64,000 nucleotides of DNA from Paraescarpia echinospica (GCA_020002185.1 CM034537.1:70238048-70302047), one strand, 5' to 3'. Counted from the first letter of the stretch, positions 9,858 to 18,570 are shown. Notes: generated by a model from the sequence alone, not told the origin. A program made the numbers and translations.

Positions 9858-10265
9858 TGTGAAGTGTAAGACTATTAGTAAGGTTCCCAACATATGCTTT
9901 GTATTACACTATGAAAAAGTCACAAGATGAGATTTGCACATTTTATTACAACACAAACGTATTTATATGTCACGCTCCATAATTAAAAGAACCAGAGACT
10001 AGACATTGATACCAAGTCTTGCAAAGTTTAATCGTGTACATGACAACACCGCACCTCACTACTTCAGTCTTGCCTGCCATACGGCGAGGAGCCCTTAAGG
10101 GTCCAACAAAGTCGGTTCGGATACTTGGTTGCAGTATTGTTCTATACAGTCAACCAGTCTTTAATCAACCTCATCCTCCATTAGTGTCAGAACCATTTGT
10201 TCCATAGTGTTTCGCCACTGTTTCGAAACGAAGTATTGCAACCAACACTTGATACTACACATAGA
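9858..10265 (-). pseudogene. Relic of the Cys/His-domain gene and its 3' flank (copy 1)
   Basis: 9858-10032 is a direct repeat of 15733-15908, the 3' flank of the intact gene at 15928-16977. Both share GTGTAAGACTATTAGTAAGG and GCAAAGTTTAATCGTGTACA. 10170-10265 then matches the last codons of that gene (15950-16025), including TAGTGTTTCGCCACTGTTTC. The rest of the exon is missing, so copy 1 keeps only the tail. This shows element copies 1 and 2 had the same gene order. Confidence 0.7.
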
Positions 10266-10302
10266 TAGTATCGTCTTGAGTGTTCAGCTTTGCACACCTT
10301 GG

Positions 10303-10970
10303 TTATGGAGCTAATTTTGACGCTAAGCCTAATCCTAACCCTAACCCTAACGCTGCCCGAAATCCTAACCTTAACCCTAACCCCAACCCTAATCCTAATG
10401 CTAACCACCCAACAATTGTGACATTGATCACTTGAGTAGAAGTTGTGCCGTCTTCAGTTGTGACATCGTCGGGAGCGGAAGTTGTCACATCAATCGTGTC
10501 GGCGGAAGTTGTCACATCGGCCGTGTCGGCGGAAGTTGCGACGTTGGCAGGCTGGGTAGAAATTGTGACATCGTCAGGAGCGAAAGTTGGTACATCGCAG
10601 TGTCTAGTGTACCAGATGTTCTCGCCCTCTGGTTCCGTCGGCACGGAAGGACGGTTGGTCACCGGCATGATGGATCGGGTCGTTGGCTCGTCCTCATCGC
10701 TCGAGTCTCCCGCATCGCAAGGTCGGTAATAAGGTGTCTTCAACATGATGATGATGTTGAAATTAGGTTGGAGTGGTTTCGCAGGAACTTGTTGCCCGTC
10801 GACGTACAATGCAAGAAAGTTCAAGTTGTTGTGTTTTACGTGGAACGGCTTCTTGGCGAATGTTCCGTTGTATGCGTCGTTGTCTATACAACACAAGACT
10901 ATTCTCTTGGGTAAGACACCCAAATAAACGTTTTCGTGAGTGTGCGACAATCTTCGTAAGAACGATTACG
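10303..10970 (-). pseudogene. Capsid-like C-terminal fragment fused to an MLK-x-x-YYRPCD gene start
   Basis: The first part, about 10970 down to 10750 (VYLGVLPKRIVLCCIDNDAY and on to LALYVDGQQVPAKPLQP), resembles the C-terminal half of a capsid-like family widespread in invertebrate genomes, annotated after C. elegans F54H12.2 and linked to Maverick-like elements. The N-terminal half is absent. At 10746 the frame runs without a stop into MLKTPYYRPCDAGDSSDEDE, which in the other element copies is the start of a separate gene with its own promoter. A VTTSAPDD-type linker follows, and the frame ends in telomere-like repeats (LGLGLGLG). It is a recombination product, probably non-functional. The capsid assignment is from family memory. 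Confidence 0.6.
10318..10412 (-). repeat. Interstitial telomere-like (CCCTAA)n tract, degenerate
   Basis: CCTAACCCTAACCCTAACGC and variants (CCTTAACC, CCCAACCCTAAT) form about 15 degenerate hexamers. Shorter traces lie at 4348-4376 and 60774-60802. Confidence 0.8.
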
Positions 10971-10972
10971 AC

Positions 10973-11839
10973 TCATGTTTCAAAAAATGATGGTTTGCGT
11001 CGTCGAAAGTGAAGTGTTGCCGTCACTCTACCTTGCTCGAATGGTACGCGACGTCCCGAGTCGTCTCTTATATCGATCTCGATGGTCGTAAATTCTTTGT
11101 GCAAGACGGGAACGTATTGTACATTATCAAAACTTTTTGACACCACGTCTCCGTGTTTCCCTTCTATCGGTACAACCCTCAACAGAGGGACGACGGTATC
11201 CCCGACCACACGTGATTCAACAACGTCGGTGTACACGTACAGGGTGTCGACTCCCCGATTCATGTCCACCGTATACCGACCCTCGTGCTCGTAGGTATAC
11301 GCGACGGGATCGGTGCTGATGACGACAGCCCTGCCGACCGCCAAGATGGGTGGGCTCGCGATCACACTCGAATCGAAGCCTAGTATGATCTTCAGATGAC
11401 TCTGAGGGGGTATGTTAAATTTAACACCCGGCGATAGCTGCAACTTCATCCGGTTAGAGATGGGGCTGAACTCCAGGCGGGCCTTGACTTTATTGGTGCA
11501 CAGTTTCCCCAGCGCCTCGTTGATTTTGTGCATCAACTCGTAAGCGCTGTTGTAAAAGCCGTAAGGAATGGTGCCTTCCCGGTGAATCCGAGTACTACCG
11601 CCGTCACCAGTGGTGTAAATCCCTCGCTCCCCCGTCGCGCAACTCAAGTCGAAGTACACATCCTCCTTTCTCACGTTGTACCAAGTGTGCGGGTATTGAA
11701 TATCCACCAGTCCGCACTCCCACTGACCGACTAAACTGATGCGTTGAGGCAAAGCCGTGACATAGTGGGTCAACGTGTTGTCGGGATTTAACTCCATAGA
11801 CGCGTTGCTGGGCAATGTCAGGTAAAAATCAGACGACAT
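10973..11839 (-). CDS. Putative minor capsid (penton-like) protein of a Maverick-like element
   Basis: An intact 288-aa single-exon frame. The start is placed at the ATG at 11839 (MSSDFYLTLPSNASMELNPD), because the upstream in-frame extension begins with GTG. The N-terminus, the IQYPHTWYNV motif and the overall length match a protein recurring in invertebrate genomes beside the F54H12.2-like capsid gene. By context it is probably a virion structural component. The end is rich in basic residues (HFRRRKPSFF). The start lies 11 bases inside the upstream 84-aa gene, and the capsid-like fragment follows about 3 bases after its stop, giving a compact virus-like minus-strand gene order. There is no frameshift, so this gene is younger or better kept than its neighbours. 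The structural role is inferred from family and context. Confidence 0.65.
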   Translation of the reverse strand: MSSDFYLTLPSNASMELNPDNTLTHYVTALPQRISLVGQWECGLVDIQYPHTWYNVRKEDVYFDLSCATGERGIYTTGDGGSTRIHREGTIPYGFYNSAYELMHKINEALGKLCTNKVKARLEFSPISNRMKLQLSPGVKFNIPPQSHLKIILGFDSSVIASPPILAVGRAVVISTDPVAYTYEHEGRYTVDMNRGVDTLYVYTDVVESRVVGDTVVPLLRVVPIEGKHGDVVSKSFDNVQYVPVLHKEFTTIEIDIRDDSGRRVPFEQGRVTATLHFRRRKPSFFET

Positions 11840-12083
11840 GTTCACCGCGTTTCATAGACGGATTAGGTAACAGGTACCCCAGGCAACTGCTTAACAAAGC
11901 CGTCCACAGATTAGAGTTTCCGTCTACTTTAGTAAGGTTGTAGATACTGACCAATATAACGATGTACAGTATGACAATTTCCGATTTCGGGCACGTATTT
12001 CCAAACAACACCCAACGTCTGCTGTTACTTCCTGTATCTTCGAGCTCTGTGTTTTCGAATCGAACGTCCGTCGTATCTTCCAT
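11829..12083 (-). CDS. Small membrane protein of the virus-like element
   Basis: 84 aa from ATG at 12083 to TGA. It has a polar acidic N-terminus and two hydrophobic segments, about residues 34-51 (EIVILYIVILVSIYNL) and 58-73 (LWTALLSSCLGYLLP), then a basic tail. The layout suggests a two-pass membrane or virion-membrane protein. I recognise the LWTALLSSCLGYLLPNP motif as one that accompanies the penton-like gene in invertebrate genomes, but no function is established to my knowledge. Its 3' end overlaps the next gene by 11 bases. No TATA box or E-box module is visible in the 50 bases upstream, where the inverted terminal-repeat copy begins. Confidence 0.6.
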   Translation of the reverse strand: MEDTTDVRFENTELEDTGSNSRRWVLFGNTCPKSEIVILYIVILVSIYNLTKVDGNSNLWTALLSSCLGYLLPNPSMKRGEHVV

Positions 12084-12133
12084 GACACGAATGACGGCTC
12101 GACCGGTGTGTACTAACCTTTAGCTCTCCAACT

Positions 12134-12500
12134 TTAGTAAGAAAAAAATTAATCCGCCAGGTGGCGCTACTGGTCGAACCATTTAGTTCCGAAAAAATCC
12201 GATAGGAGCGCTACTTGTACTATTTTTAGTTCCGAAAAATTTCGATAGGGGGCGCTGATGGTCAAACTATTTCAGTTCCATCTTGGCCACTAGGGGATGA
12301 TGTTTGTAGTTCGTGATGTACCCGTCAGGGGGCTCTATTGCACGCAAGCGTGCAAGAGACACGAATATTTGCAGTACTAGAACATTTAGTTTACAACTTG
12401 TCCACAAGATGACACCACTTGTATAATTAGTACCTAAAAATTCCAATAGGGGTCGCTGTTTTAATTAACCAAATATCCGCCAGGGGGCGCTTTTAATGGT
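12134..12500 (-). repeat. Inverted copy of the 6840-7200 terminal iterons (right end of element copy 1)
   Basis: Read on the opposite strand, the sequence follows 6840-7200 almost base for base, including the distinctive GCACGCAAGCGTGCAAGAGA palindrome-like word and CCACTAGGGGATGATG. It ends at AATGGTTTTGGAGGGAAATA. It marks the inner terminal repeat of copy 1. The outer 250 bases of the terminus are missing here. Confidence 0.8.
12154..12490 (+). promoter_or_regulatory. CTCF-consensus-like sites in the inner terminal repeat
   Basis: CCGCCAGGTGGCGC (12154-12167) and CCGCCAGGGGGCGC (12477-12490) fully match the CTCF core CC-R-S-Y-AG-R-K-GGC-R-S. Weaker versions lie between them (CCGATAGGAGCGC, TCGATAGGGGGCGC, CCGTCAGGGGGCTC). 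Confidence 0.45.
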
Positions 12501-12506
12501 TTTGGA

Positions 12507-12752
12507 GGGAAATATCTCGGCCATAGTCTCGTGTGATGTGTCATCCGTAATGCTGAGTAGCGGGCTGGGTAGAAGTTGTGACATTGACAGCATGGGTAGT
12601 TGTGACGTCGTCAGGAACGGAAGTTGGTATCGATGATGTTCTGTTGTCGTTAATCGTCTCTGTCGACACAGAGACCATTCGTTGACGCTTTGGTGGTAGC
12701 GAGCCTTCAATGTAATACTGCAAGAATATTTCAATAATATTAAAAAAATATA
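12507..12752 (-). pseudogene. Duplicated 5' part of the second exon of the zinc-finger gene
   Basis: 12555-12752 is practically identical to 16333-16530. It includes the splice acceptor (ATATTCTTGCAG), the exon start YYIEGSLPPKRQRMVSVS and the VTTS linker. The frame then breaks into a TTDDTSHE-type minisatellite remnant and stops. There is no first exon upstream, so this is a fragment copied with the element. Confidence 0.75.
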
Positions 12753-13171
12753 GTGATGTACGTTCGGTCTGATTGATTATGCAAATGAGATCACGACGAA
12801 AACTAGTGTATATACCGTGCTTCCGACGATTCTGGTCTTTCCTTGTTCGACTCTCGAGAAGGTCGTATCGTATCTGGTCGCTCGCACTATTTGAAAATAT
12901 GGAATTGTTACGTTAAAAAGAAGGCTGCTTCATATACATATGTTTACCATTAAAAGAAGCGATACCTCATACGAGTCCTATGGTCGCTTCGTTGGACGTG
13001 AATCCGAACAGTTGATCGTCTCTTGACATGAAGGTATGTGATGTTTGGCACCTCATTGAATGAAGTCCTGTCAGGTGGTTGTCCTTACATGTTATTGACA
13101 TAGTCGTTTTCGATCGTAGCAGTTTTCAAATTCGCTTGCTATGGTCGTGTGTGACGTGGTACTCCGATTAT
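12753..13171. other. Unique spacer between element copies
   Basis: About 420 bases found nowhere else in the window, with no frame of interest. A plus-strand octamer (ATGCAAAT, about 12780) lies 29 bases upstream of TATATA (about 12809), a promoter-like pair, but no plausible transcript follows. Confidence 0.4.
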
Positions 13172-13365
13172 CCACTAGGGGTCTCTACGCCGGAAGTGAC
13201 GTGGTACCGGAAGTCACTTGACTGTCATGGCGGCCTCCACTAGGGACGCTACGCCGGAAGTAACGTAGTACCGGAAGTTATTTGAATGTCATGGCGACCT
13301 GACATGGCGGCCTCTACGCTTCCGCTATTCTCAACGAATATGTGTGTCAACGAATAGAGAACTAT
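13172..13365 (+). repeat. CGGAAGT tandem units, copy 2
   Basis: Direct repeat of 7196-7375 with about 95 percent identity by eye. It marks the start of the second element copy. The terminal iterons that should precede it are absent. Confidence 0.8.
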
Positions 13366-13439
13366 CATGTTCGATAGATGGCTATACTCTGACTAATTAC
13401 ATTGGTGTCCGTTGAGTGGCGTCGGAAACCATGATGGTC

Positions 13440-13945
13440 ACCTCTTTGAATGTCTCGTGGCATATCTCTTGTCTCGTCCGTACTCTCGTGTGATGTGACA
13501 TCCGTAGTCTCGATCATAGTCTCGTGACATATCTCGGCCATAGTCTCGTGACATATCTCGGTCATAGTCTCGTGACATATCTCGGACATAGTCTCGTCTC
13601 TTGTCTCGTCGGTACTCTCGTGTGATGTGTCATTCGTAGTCTCGTGTGATGTGTCATCCGTAGTCTCGTAACATATATCGGCCATAGTCTCGTCTCTTGT
13701 CTCGTCGGTACTCTCGTGTGATGTGTCATCCGAAGTCTCGTGAACATTAGACACACCACTCGTAGTCTCGTGTGATGTATCATCCGTAGTCTCGTGATAT
13801 ATATCGGACATTGTCTCGTCGGTACTCTCGTGTGATGTGTCATCCGTAGTCTCGTGTGATGTGACATCCGTAGTCTCGTGATATATCTCGGTCATAGTCT
13901 CGTCTCTTGTCTCGTCGGTACTCTCGTGTGATGTTTGTGCAGCGT
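13440..13945 (-). repeat. TTDDTSHE-type minisatellite, copy 2
   Basis: Collinear with 7440-7912 but with a different number and order of units. The minus-strand frame stays open for about 210 codons and ends in the same unique tail (RGDHHGF, STDTNVISQSI). The conserved tail is the only hint of coding. Confidence 0.7.
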
Positions 13946-13964
13946 GTTGGTCAAAGCATAGTGT

Positions 13965-14225
13965 AATGAGTGCGTGAGTGAGTGACTGCGTGAACAGACA
14001 CAAAGGGTGAGTGAGTGAGTGAGTGAGTGAGTGAGTGAGTGAGTGAGTGAGTGAGTGAGTGAGTGAGTGAGTGAGTGAACAGATACGAAGGGTGAGTGAG
14101 TGAGTGAGTGAGTGAGTGAGTGAGTGAGTGAGTGAGTGAACAGATACGAAGGGTGAGTGAGTGAATGAGTGAGTGAGTGAACATATACGAAGGGTGAGTG
14201 AGTGAGTGAGTGAGTGAGTGAATGA
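13965..14225 (+). repeat. (GTGA)n microsatellite, copy 2
   Basis: Same array type as 7935-8187 with the same GAACAGATACGAAGGG interruptions. Confidence 0.95.
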
Positions 14226-15715
14226 TTTTAGTGTTGGTAGGACTTATAAATTTTTAGTGTTGGTAGGACTTAGAAATGTTTAGTGTTGGTAGGACTTAGA
14301 CATGTTTAGTGTTGGTAGGACTTAGACATTTTTAGTGTTGGTAGGACTTAGACATTTTTAGTGTTGGTAGGACTTAGAAATTTTTAGTGTTGGTAGAACT
14401 TAGACATTTTTAGTGTTGGTAGGACTTAGAAATTTTTAGTGTTGGTGGGACTTAGAAATTTTTAGTGTTGGTAGGACTTAGAAATTTTTAGTGTTGGTAG
14501 GACTTAGACATTTTTAGTGTTGGTAGGACTTAGACATTTTTAGTGTTGGTAGGACTTAGAAATTTTTAGTGTTGATGGGACTTAGGTGTTGGTCGGACTT
14601 AGACATTTTTATTTTTAGTGGTGTGGTGGGACTTAGACATTTTTAGTGTTGGTAGGACTTAGACATTTTTAGTTTTTAGAAATGTTGGTAGGACTTAGAA
14701 ATTTTTAGTGTTGGTAGGACTTAGAAATTTTTAGTGTTGGTAGGGACTTAGAAATTTGTAGTGCTGGTAGGACTTAGAAATGTTTAGTGTTGGTAGGACT
14801 TAGACATTTTTAGTGTTGGTAGGACTTAGACATTTTTAGTGTTGGTAGGACTTAGACATTTTTAGTGTTGGTAGGACTTAGAAATGTTTATTGTTGGTAG
14901 GACTTAGAAATGTTTAGTGTTGGTAGGACTTAGACATTTTTAGTGTTGATGGGACTTAGATATTTTTAGTGTTGGTAGGACTTAGAAATGTTTAGTGTTG
15001 GTAGGACTTAGACATTTTTAGTGTTGGTAGGACTTAGACATTTTTAGTGTTGGTAGGACTTAGACATTTTTAGTGTTGGTAGGACTTAGAAATTTTTAGT
15101 GTTGGTAGGACTTATAAATTTTTAGTGTTGGTGGGACTTAGACATTTTTAGTGTTGGTAGGACTTAGACATTTTTAGTGTTGGTAGGACTTAGAAATGTT
15201 TAGTGTTGGTAGGACTTAGACATTTTTAGTGTTGGTAGGACTTAGAAATGTTTAGTGTTGGTAGGACTTAGACATTTTTAGTGTTGGTAGGACTTAGAAA
15301 TGTTTAGTGTTGGTAGGACTTAGAAATTTTTAGTGTTGTGGGACTTAGAAATTTGTAGTGCTGGTAGGACTTAGAAATGTTTAGTGTTGGTAGGACTTAG
15401 ACATTTTTAGTGTTGGTAGGACTTAGAAATTTTTAGTGTTGGTAGGACTTAGAATTTTTTAGTGTTGGTAGGACTTAGAAATTTTTAGTGTTGGTAGGAC
15501 TTAGACATTTTTAGTGTTGGTGGGACTTAGAAATGTTTAGTGTTGGTAGGACTTAGACATTTTTAGTGTTGGTAGGACTTAGACATTTTTAGTGTTGGTA
15601 GGACTTAGAAATTTTTAGTGTTGATGGGACTTAGAAATTTTTAGTGTTGGTCGGACTTAGACATTTTTAGTGTTGGTAGGACTTAGACATTTTTAGTGTT
15701 GGTAGGACTTAGAAA
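14226..15715 (+). repeat. 26-bp minisatellite, about 57 units
   Basis: The unit is TTTTTAGTGTTGGTAGGACT-TAGACA. Variants are almost confined to ACA/AAA/AAT at the junction and GGTAGG/GGTGGG/GATGGG. A few units are broken (about 14610 and 14670). Copy 1 has no such array at the matching place. It carries the hairpin units and CCA/CA tracts instead. Confidence 0.97.
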
Positions 15716-15927
15716 TATGTATGTATCTATATAGTGTAAGACTATTAGTAAGGTTCCCAACATACGCTTTGCATTACACTATGAAAAAGACACAAGATGA
15801 GGTTTGCACAGTTTATTCGTGAACAACACAAACGTATTTACATGTCACGCTCCATAACTAAAAGAACCAGAGACATTGATACAGAGTCTTGCAAAGTTTA
15901 ATCGTGTACAACACAAAAGAAAGTTCT

Positions 15928-16977
15928 TTACAGGTCACCCTCCATTACTGCCAGAACCATATGTTTCATAGTGTTTCGCCACTGTTTCGAAACAGATTCT
16001 TGCAACCAAGTATTGATATTACACAACTGTTCGACTGTCACATCGGATAGCTTCACACCCGCGTCTAACAAAACACTCAAACAGTCTTTCACCACTGCGG
16101 TTGAATTAATGGTCTCCACAGCCTCGTCAAAGTGCATGCAAATTTGAATGTCATCAGATAACATACAATCGTGATGACATTGACTAGGATGGTCTATCTT
16201 GCAACCACGACATTGTCGTCTTGAGAGTTCAAAGATGTTACATGCTATGTGTCGTGCCAGCGGCTTCTTCATTTCAATTACAGGGAAATCAATGGTAAAG
16301 TTCGGACCAGTAAAGTCAGGAGCAGAAGTTGTGACGTTGGCAGGCTGGGTAGAAGTTGTGACATTGACAGCATGGGTAGTTGTGACGTCGTCAGGAACGG
16401 AAGTTGGTATCGATGATGTTCTGTTGTCGTTAATCGTCTCTGTCGACACAGAGACCATTCGTTGACGCTTTGGTGGTAGCGAGCCTTCAATGTAATACTG
16501 CAAGAATATTTCAATAATATTAAAAAAATATTAAAGACTGCATGGGAATAGTACACCGTTGCTAGAGTACGGTGATAATGACGCCATTTTGACGGAAGTA
16601 AACAATATAGAGGGACGCCATTTTAACGGAAGTAAACATATACAGGGATGCCATTTTAGCAGAGGTAAACATACGCAGGGGCGACGATGGTGAAAGTACA
16701 TAGTAAAACAATACAAAGTATGACTCACCCCAAGCACGTTCAGCTCGGCGTCCTCGGTCATTCTCTTCTTCCGGCGGTCACAACTACCGCTGGTAACGTG
16801 GTACTTCCAACAGTCGCGCCGTGTGAAATGGCTCTTACAGTCCGGGCAGGTGAAGGGCCTCCGCGATGGTGGTAGTTGTTTCAGGGTCGATAGGGACTCC
16901 TCCTCGGCAGCACTCATTCGAATCATATCACTCGAGTCTGATGTATCGCAAGGGTAGTAATATGATATCTTCAACAT
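15928..16977 (-). CDS. Two-exon zinc-finger / Cys-His protein of the virus-like element (copy 2)
   Basis: Exon 1 is 16729-16977 (ATG at 16977) and exon 2 is 15928-16497. The intron of 231 bp has donor GGG|GTGAGT and acceptor ATTCTTGCAG, phase 0 on both sides, giving about 272 aa. Exon 1 starts MLKISYYYPCD with an acidic DSSD stretch, then a C2HC-type finger (Cys44, Cys47, His60, Cys66; FTCPDCKSHFTRRD). Exon 2 gives a VTTS-rich linker and a C-terminal domain with CRGCKIDHPSQCHHDC, a likely metal-binding motif I have seen in proteins of similar invertebrate elements but cannot name. A TATA box and E-box module lie 60-100 bases upstream. Damaged relatives sit at 10303-10970 plus 9858-10265, and at 24606-24969 plus 18571-19398. 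It looks intact. A DNA-binding role is inferred from the finger only. Confidence 0.65.
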
Positions 16978-17036
16978 GATGATGTTAGCCGTGGTGTCGT
17001 TGTGATACGAATGATGATCCGACTGGTAGAGCTCCG

Positions 17037-17095
17037 CGTTTATATAGATAGTGAATGTGCCGAAAGGTCACGTGGGTGTGCCGAACGAGCACGAA
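17037..17095 (-). promoter_or_regulatory. TATA plus E-box promoter module of the zinc-finger gene
   Basis: Minus-strand TATATAA-type box at about 17038-17047, CACGTG at 17069-17074, flanked by GTGCCGAA words on both sides (plus-strand reading GTGCCGAAAGGTCACGTGGG). The ATG is about 60 bases downstream of the TATA. The same module precedes 17537 and 24969. Confidence 0.65.
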
Positions 17096-17186
17096 ATTTC
17101 TAACCTATGAGAATAGCTAATACTCTTTTGTGAGAATGTGGTTGGCTCTGAAAAGAACCGTTTCTTGGAATTTCGTCAAATTTTTC

Positions 17187-17537
17187 TTATGATGGTGATG
17201 ATGATGATGATGAACACACGAGTTGCTGTTGATGTTGATGTTCGTGCTTTATCCTGGACAGTGTGTTCTTAACGAGAACGAAGCGTCGCAGGTAAGACTC
17301 CGGGTTGTGGGTCTTGCGAGTCTTGTGCATCTCGCGAAGTTTCTCGACAGACAACCTCATGAGGTGTCGTGTCTCCTTGCGGTGGTCGGATGTGATCAGT
17401 GACGGAGACAGACGCTTGGCAGGTTGATAGACACAAAGGTCGGCCACCGGGTGTCTTCGCTTGTTGCTACCCGCAACATCTCGGTCATTGTCGGTAGCAA
17501 TATCTCGGACGTTGTCAGTAGATGAATTCACACCCAT
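17187..17537 (-). CDS. SERTA-like small protein of the virus-like element
   Basis: 116 aa from the ATG at 17537 (MGVNSSTDNVRD). This start is preferred over upstream in-frame starts because a TATA box (GTTATAAAAG, 17581-17590) lies 44 bases before it. Residues about 61-98 (RLSVEKLREM, then PESYLRRFVLVKNTLSRI) resemble the SERTA motif of animal cell-cycle/transcription regulators in the S-x-x-K-L and LRR-x-VL-x-NTL-x-RI pattern. The N-terminal half is polar with a basic cluster (KRRHP, AKRL). The C-terminus is Gln/His then poly-Ser. The host SERTA family acts through CDK4/E2F and PHD-bromodomain partners, so a role in host cell-cycle or transcription control is possible but only inferred. Two copies of the E-box module stand upstream, and the zinc-finger gene follows downstream on the same strand. 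Confidence 0.6.
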   Translation of the reverse strand: MGVNSSTDNVRDIATDNDRDVAGSNKRRHPVADLCVYQPAKRLSPSLITSDHRKETRHLMRLSVEKLREMHKTRKTHNPESYLRRFVLVKNTLSRIKHEHQHQQQLVCSSSSSSPS

Positions 17538-17580
17538 TTTCAAGATGTAAGCTATAATGACCACAAAAGCAGACGCAGGC

Positions 17581-17745
17581 CTTTTATAACCAGTCCACAG
17601 ACCATAAAGATCACGTGGGCGTGCCGAAAAGATTATGGAACAGAACATAAAGGTCACGTGGGCGTGCCGAAAGATCACGGATTGTAGAAAATTCAAAAGC
17701 ACGGACTGCTGAGTAGAATGTACACAAGCGCGGACTGCTGAGTAG
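17581..17745 (-). promoter_or_regulatory. TATA box, two E-box modules and repeated GGACTGCTGAGTAG words
   Basis: TATA at 17581-17590. CACGTG at 17612-17617 and 17655-17660, each inside GTCACGTGGGCGTGCCGAA or the GATCACGTG variant. Further upstream GCACGGACTGCTGAGTAGAA occurs twice (about 17698-17740). Related GCACGGACCGCAGAGTAGAA units occur upstream of the third gene copy at 25078-25188. Confidence 0.65.
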
Positions 17746-17749
17746 TTAT

Positions 17750-18570
17750 TTAGTTCACCACTTATCTAACAGGGGTGCTTTCAGTTGATGATTATATATC
17801 CACCAGGTGTTTATGGACGAGAAAAAACAAGAGACACGAATATTTGCAGTACTCATATGTGGTTCGCTCACTTGTCCACTAGGGGATGATGTTTGTACTT
17901 CGTGATGTACCCGCCAGGGGGCTCTATTGCACGCAAGCGTGCAAGAGACACGAATATTTGCAGTACTCGAACATATAGTTCATAACTTGTCCATCAGATG
18001 GCACCACTTGCATAATTAGTCCCGAAAAATTCCGCTAGGTGGCGATATATAGTTTTGGCGGGAAATATTTTAGTTCACCAGCTATCCGCCAGGGGCGCTT
18101 TTATAGTTTTGGCGGGAAATATTTTAGTTCACCAACTATCCGACAGGGGCGCTTTTTAAGTTTTGGCGGGAAATATTTTAGTCACGAAAAATTCCGCTAG
18201 GTGGCGCTATCTAGTTTTGGCGGGAAATATTTTAGTTCACCAACTATCCGCCAGGGGGAGCTATTTTAATTCACCAACTATCCGCCAGGGGGCGCTATTT
18301 TGGTTTTGGCGGGAAATAATTTGAGTTCACCAACTATCCGCCAGGGGGCGCTATTCAAGTTTTGGCGGGAAATATTTAGTTCCGAAAAAATCCGCTAGGT
18401 GGCGTGTTATTCTAGTTCCGAAAAATTCCGGTAGGGGGCGCCACGTGACCTGACCTACATCCGGGTACTTGACCTTGACCTACATCCGGGTATTTGACAT
18501 TGACCTACATCCGGGTACTTTTGCACTTGCACCGCAGCGCTATGCGCGGTAAGGGACCTCCTATACTACT
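17750..18570 (-). repeat. Right terminal inverted repeat with about ten iterons
   Basis: Iterons of about 50-60 bp read TAGTTCACCAACTATCCGCC, AGGGGGCGCTATTT and AGTTTTGGCGGGAAATATTT. The outer part (18430-18570) mirrors 6585-6740 (ACATCCGGGTACTTGACC, ATGCGCGGTAAGG). It has more iterons than the left end, so the arrays have expanded independently. Confidence 0.8.
18194..18441 (+). promoter_or_regulatory. Cluster of CTCF-consensus-like sites
   Basis: Full 14-base matches to CC-R-S-Y-AG-R-K-GGC-R-S lie at 18194-18207 (CCGCTAGGTGGCGC), 18282-18295 and 18338-18351 (CCGCCAGGGGGCGC) and 18428-18441 (CCGGTAGGGGGCGC). One-mismatch sites lie at 18248, 18392 and about 18033. All face the same way. Confidence 0.5.

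Larger units (their letters stand above)
6585..18570. mobile_element. Virus-like (Maverick/Polinton-related) composite element bounded by inverted termini
   Basis: The left end (AGTAGTAATAGAGG, then TTAAGTACCGCGCAT) and the reverse complement of the right end (AGTAGTATAGGAGG, then CCTTACCGCGCAT) match. Both continue into repeated ACCCGGATGTAGGTCA words and GC-rich iterons. Inside are two head-to-tail related copies: 6585-12500, whose right part carries an inverted copy of 6840-7200, and 13172-18570, which directly repeats the 7196-10265 layout. Genes on the minus strand resemble capsid-module genes of Maverick/Polinton-like animal elements. Polymerase B, integrase, ATPase and protease genes are absent. 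Clear 6-bp target duplications were not found (TACGTC left, CACAAT right), so the outer boundary may be altered. Confidence 0.6.
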
